A DNA stretch of 64,000 bases from Agelaius tricolor (taxonomy: Eukaryota > Chordata > Aves > Passeriformes > Icteridae). A program made the translations under genes and the position numbers. The stretch lies in contig JALJCS010000022.1 in assembly GCA_023055355.1 (NCBI GenBank), positions 10,029,001 to 10,093,000 of the forward strand, in the 5' to 3' direction. Position 1 is the first letter of the stretch. Every line of letters starts with the position of its first letter. The notes beneath the pieces were generated by a model. That model was not told where the DNA came from and did no database searches. It saw only the letters and a list, made by a program, of their open reading frames with translations. This document shows, in pieces, positions 61,790 to 64,000 of the stretch.

Positions 61790-63450
61790 GTAAGTCAGCT
61801 CCTTTTTCTTTCCTTTTTTTACTTCATTTGCATTCCCTACCTCAAGCATGGCTGAGCCTCTTTGCTGTTCTGGGCTCCTCTCCTGGGCTGGGTTGGTTTC
61901 AGGTCATTTTGTGTGTGTGGTTAGCAGCACAGAATTGCACCTCTGTAAAGATTCAAATGTCCCCACTGATAGCAAGGGTGGGATTTCTGCTCTGCAAGCT
62001 TCAAATGTGGTGTTTGAAATATCTTCATAACTCATGCTTGCCTTCCTTTGAAAATGCCATGTAGTTTGAGGCAAGAAAGAGGATTGAGGTATAGTTGTGG
62101 TGTTTAAACAAGAGCACAACTCAGGATACATTGCTGTGCTTTCCAGCTGAATTGGTACTTCAGGAGAAGAGGAAAATTGGATCATTGTAAGATTTTATGT
62201 GTATACAATGTGCTTTCTCATGGTACTGTGGACCAAAGATCATGATGGAGGGGGAAAAAAACAACATTTGGGCTCTGCTCTGAAAACATTACAAGAAGAT
62301 ATGGATGCAGTTACAGAACATCAAATGTTTCTTGTATTATTTTAAATGCAGATTGTAACAACTAAGTAATCTGTGGTTGATGTTTTTTATTTTTTTTTAA
62401 TAAATATTTGACCCATTTCTAAAAAAATAAACATTGATAAGATTTGCAGACTCTTTGGATTTTCCAAAGCTTTTTTTTTCATTTTTTAATGTGTGCTCAA
62501 AACCGTACTAGAAAGATTGATATTTTTAAATACTTCTCGTAAATTCTAAGTGTCTCTTCTCCCTCCACCCAGGTGAAGCACTGCAGTGTTACACCTGTGT
62601 AGGTTCTAGTGATGATGACTGCAACAGACAAGGAAGTCAGCAGTGCCCAGGCCACGCAGATGCCTGTGCAGTCATTAGAGGACAAGCAAGTAAGTGTCAC
62701 AAATGTGTCAGACCTGTTGCATTTGTCACAAGAAAGAAAGAAATAATCAGTGTTGGAAAGAGAAGAATGCTGAGTAAGTTAAGGAGAAAACCAAAATTAG
62801 ATGTCTCCTCTTAAAATAAACCCCATTAATGAATCTCAGTCCTAGTTTTGTTGTCACAAAATCCCACAGGGAACGATTTGTCAGTGTGCCACAATGAGCT
62901 GCACCCACTCTGTGGGAAAGCTAAAAAGAAGCATTTTAACTATTGCCCACTTTTTGCTTGAGTGACTTAGCTGGAAATTAGGATGGAACAGAAGCTACTG
63001 AGCCCCTGCACTTGGGCACATCCCAAGGTATTTTAGCTGCACCAGTTGCCTCTGAGATAAATCAGAGTTATTTTAGTGGGAGCTGTTGGTGCGCTGCCTG
63101 GTTGAGGTCGTACTCATTTTCCTGCGATGAGCAGCCAAACCCGAGGCTGTTGCTCAGCGCTGGGGGGTCAGGCTGGTGCTGGGGGGGTGCAGGTGGGAGC
63201 AGGGGGCCGTTTGCAGCCCCTCTGGGCTCACTGTGGCTCTGTTGCAGGTGGCATCATGAAGTCCTGCTCGTTCAGGTCCTTCTGCGAGCGGGCGAGGCGC
63301 GACGGATCGAGGGCGCCCGGGGTGAGCGTGCACTGCTGCTACTCCAACAACTGCAACGCCAGGAGCCTGGCTCCCAGGGTCACCAGCTCCTGCAGCCTCC
63401 CCCTCCTCATCCTCACTCTGCTCTGGCACCCCTTGTTGAAGCTGACATGA
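61735..63450 (+). CDS. Ly6/uPAR-domain (three-finger) GPI-anchored protein, three exons
   Basis: Joined exons 61735-61789, 62573-62689 and 63248-63450 give 375 nt, 124 aa plus stop. Both introns are in phase 1, the usual Ly6 gene layout (signal exon, then two LU-domain exons). Residues 1-21 form a hydrophobic signal peptide (MMWTVFSLLLVSSLLVLKS). The LU domain starts LQCYTC at 22 and ends HCCYSNNCN at 86-94, with ten cysteines (24, 27, 35, 43, 50, 64, 70, 87, 88, 93) spaced as in the family. A hydrophobic tail (about 106-124) suggests GPI attachment on an outer-surface residue near 94-105. Family members modulate nicotinic receptors, complement, uPA or sperm functions; nothing here tells which. 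It lies on the same strand about 600 bp after TACC2. I do not recognise a named orthologue and do not recall a Ly6 gene beside mammalian TACC2. Confidence 0.85.
62573..62689 (+). CDS. Ly6-like gene exon 2 (LU fingers 1-2)
   Basis: Acceptor ctccacccag, donor gtaagt at 62690; 117 nt, phase 1 to phase 1. Encodes EALQCYTCVGSSDDDC... through DACAVIRGQA with the first five LU cysteines. Confidence 0.87.
63248..63450 (+). CDS. Ly6-like gene exon 3 (LU finger 3 and GPI signal)
   Basis: Acceptor gttgcag; 203 nt to TGA at 63448-63450. Encodes KSCSFRSFCERARR, VHCCYSNNCNARS and the hydrophobic end SLPLLILTLLW. It is much richer in CpG than exon 2, which is unusual next to the AT-rich surroundings. Confidence 0.87.
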
Positions 63451-63957
63451 GGGGCAAAATGAAAAAAAAAAGTATCCTCAAGCAACAACTCTGCCTTCTT
63501 AGCAAGGGGTGATAATATTTGCTAATCATGTTGCTCCATGTACCATTTATCTCACTAGGCAAAAAGCTGTAGGAAGACCTGACAGATGTTTAGATAAAAA
63601 TTGTTTCATCTGCTAAATAGGTCTTGATCTCTGTGTAAGGAATGCTGCCCTGTTGCTTATTTTCCTGCAATTTGGATAAGGAGAAATCTTGGCTGCAGGT
63701 AACCTGGTAGTGAGGTCAAGGGCAAATGGCTGCCAAATGCTTTTTGCTGTTGGCAGATATTCAAAAGCAAGCTAAAATTTTCAAGCACAAGGTGACTGAA
63801 AATTCTAGCAAGCAAGTTAATCTTTCAGAGCATATTGGCATGCTGGACAAAAGGAAACTTGAAATACAGATGATTTAGTATTAATACAAATTGGTAAGAG
63901 AAGGTGATTAAGAGAATAATGCATGGAGGTATATTCTGTTGTATATGATATGTTCCT
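63451..63957 (+). other. 3' flank or UTR of the Ly6-like gene
   Basis: AT-rich with no recognisable coding content. I see no AATAAA before the window end, so the poly(A) site may use a variant signal or lie beyond the window. Confidence 0.4.
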
Positions 63958-64000
63958 GACAGGGGGGCTGGAACTGGATGGTCTTTAAGGTCCCTTCCAA
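63958..64000 (+). mobile_element. CR1 LINE 3' fragment cut by the window end
   Basis: GGGCTGGAACTGGATGGTCT then TTAAGGTCCCTTCCAA is the CR1 3' region just before its tail; the rest lies beyond the window. Confidence 0.88.

Noticed and set aside
63012..63512. 166-aa plus open frame over Ly6-like exon 3
   Set aside because: Different frame from the LU-domain frame; the cysteine pattern and phase-1 splice sites support 63248-63450 in the other frame.

Overview
The window is vertebrate nuclear DNA, almost certainly from a bird. Several fragments end in the 3' tail typical of avian CR1 LINEs (TTCCAACCCAAAC... followed by ATTCTGTGATTCTATGA-like sequence). The main gene is recognisable at protein level, and its introns are compact compared with mammals. 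A passerine-like bird fits the general look, but the order is inference.

Almost the whole window is one plus-strand gene, TACC2 (transforming acidic coiled-coil containing protein 2). I can place 19 coding exons from 4004 to 60627 with consistent AG/GT boundaries and phases. They join to an open frame of 1046 codons plus stop when both cassette microexons are included. Exon 1 (4004-4071) lies in a CpG-rich block and is an alternative first exon giving a short isoform. The window start (1 to about 3400) is probably intron of a longer isoform whose upstream exons are not visible. The large central exon (28138-29440) carries the basic, Ser/Pro-rich region and the NPF/DPF motifs. Exons from 48165 to 60627 encode the C-terminal TACC coiled coil. 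Two small exons stand out. One is a 36-nt cassette (32597-32632). The other is a 9-nt microexon (55726-55734) that would insert Gly-Lys-Pro into the coiled coil and has the upstream TGC-rich tract expected of SRRM4-dependent neural microexons.

About 600 bp past the likely TACC2 poly(A) sites is a second plus-strand gene in three exons (61735-63450). It encodes a 124-residue Ly6/uPAR (three-finger) protein with signal peptide, ten-cysteine LU domain and a hydrophobic GPI-type tail. I cannot name the orthologue.

The rest is intronic or intergenic: short CR1 pieces on both strands, a (GGGAA)20 tract, a 63-bp and a 21-bp minisatellite, (TTTTA)n, AT microsatellites, a palindromic ancient repeat near 7313-7366 and a near-perfect 52-nt hairpin at 34326-34377. 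I found no tRNA, rRNA, CRISPR array, intact transposon or viral gene. Comparisons with human TACC2 are from memory, not from an alignment.
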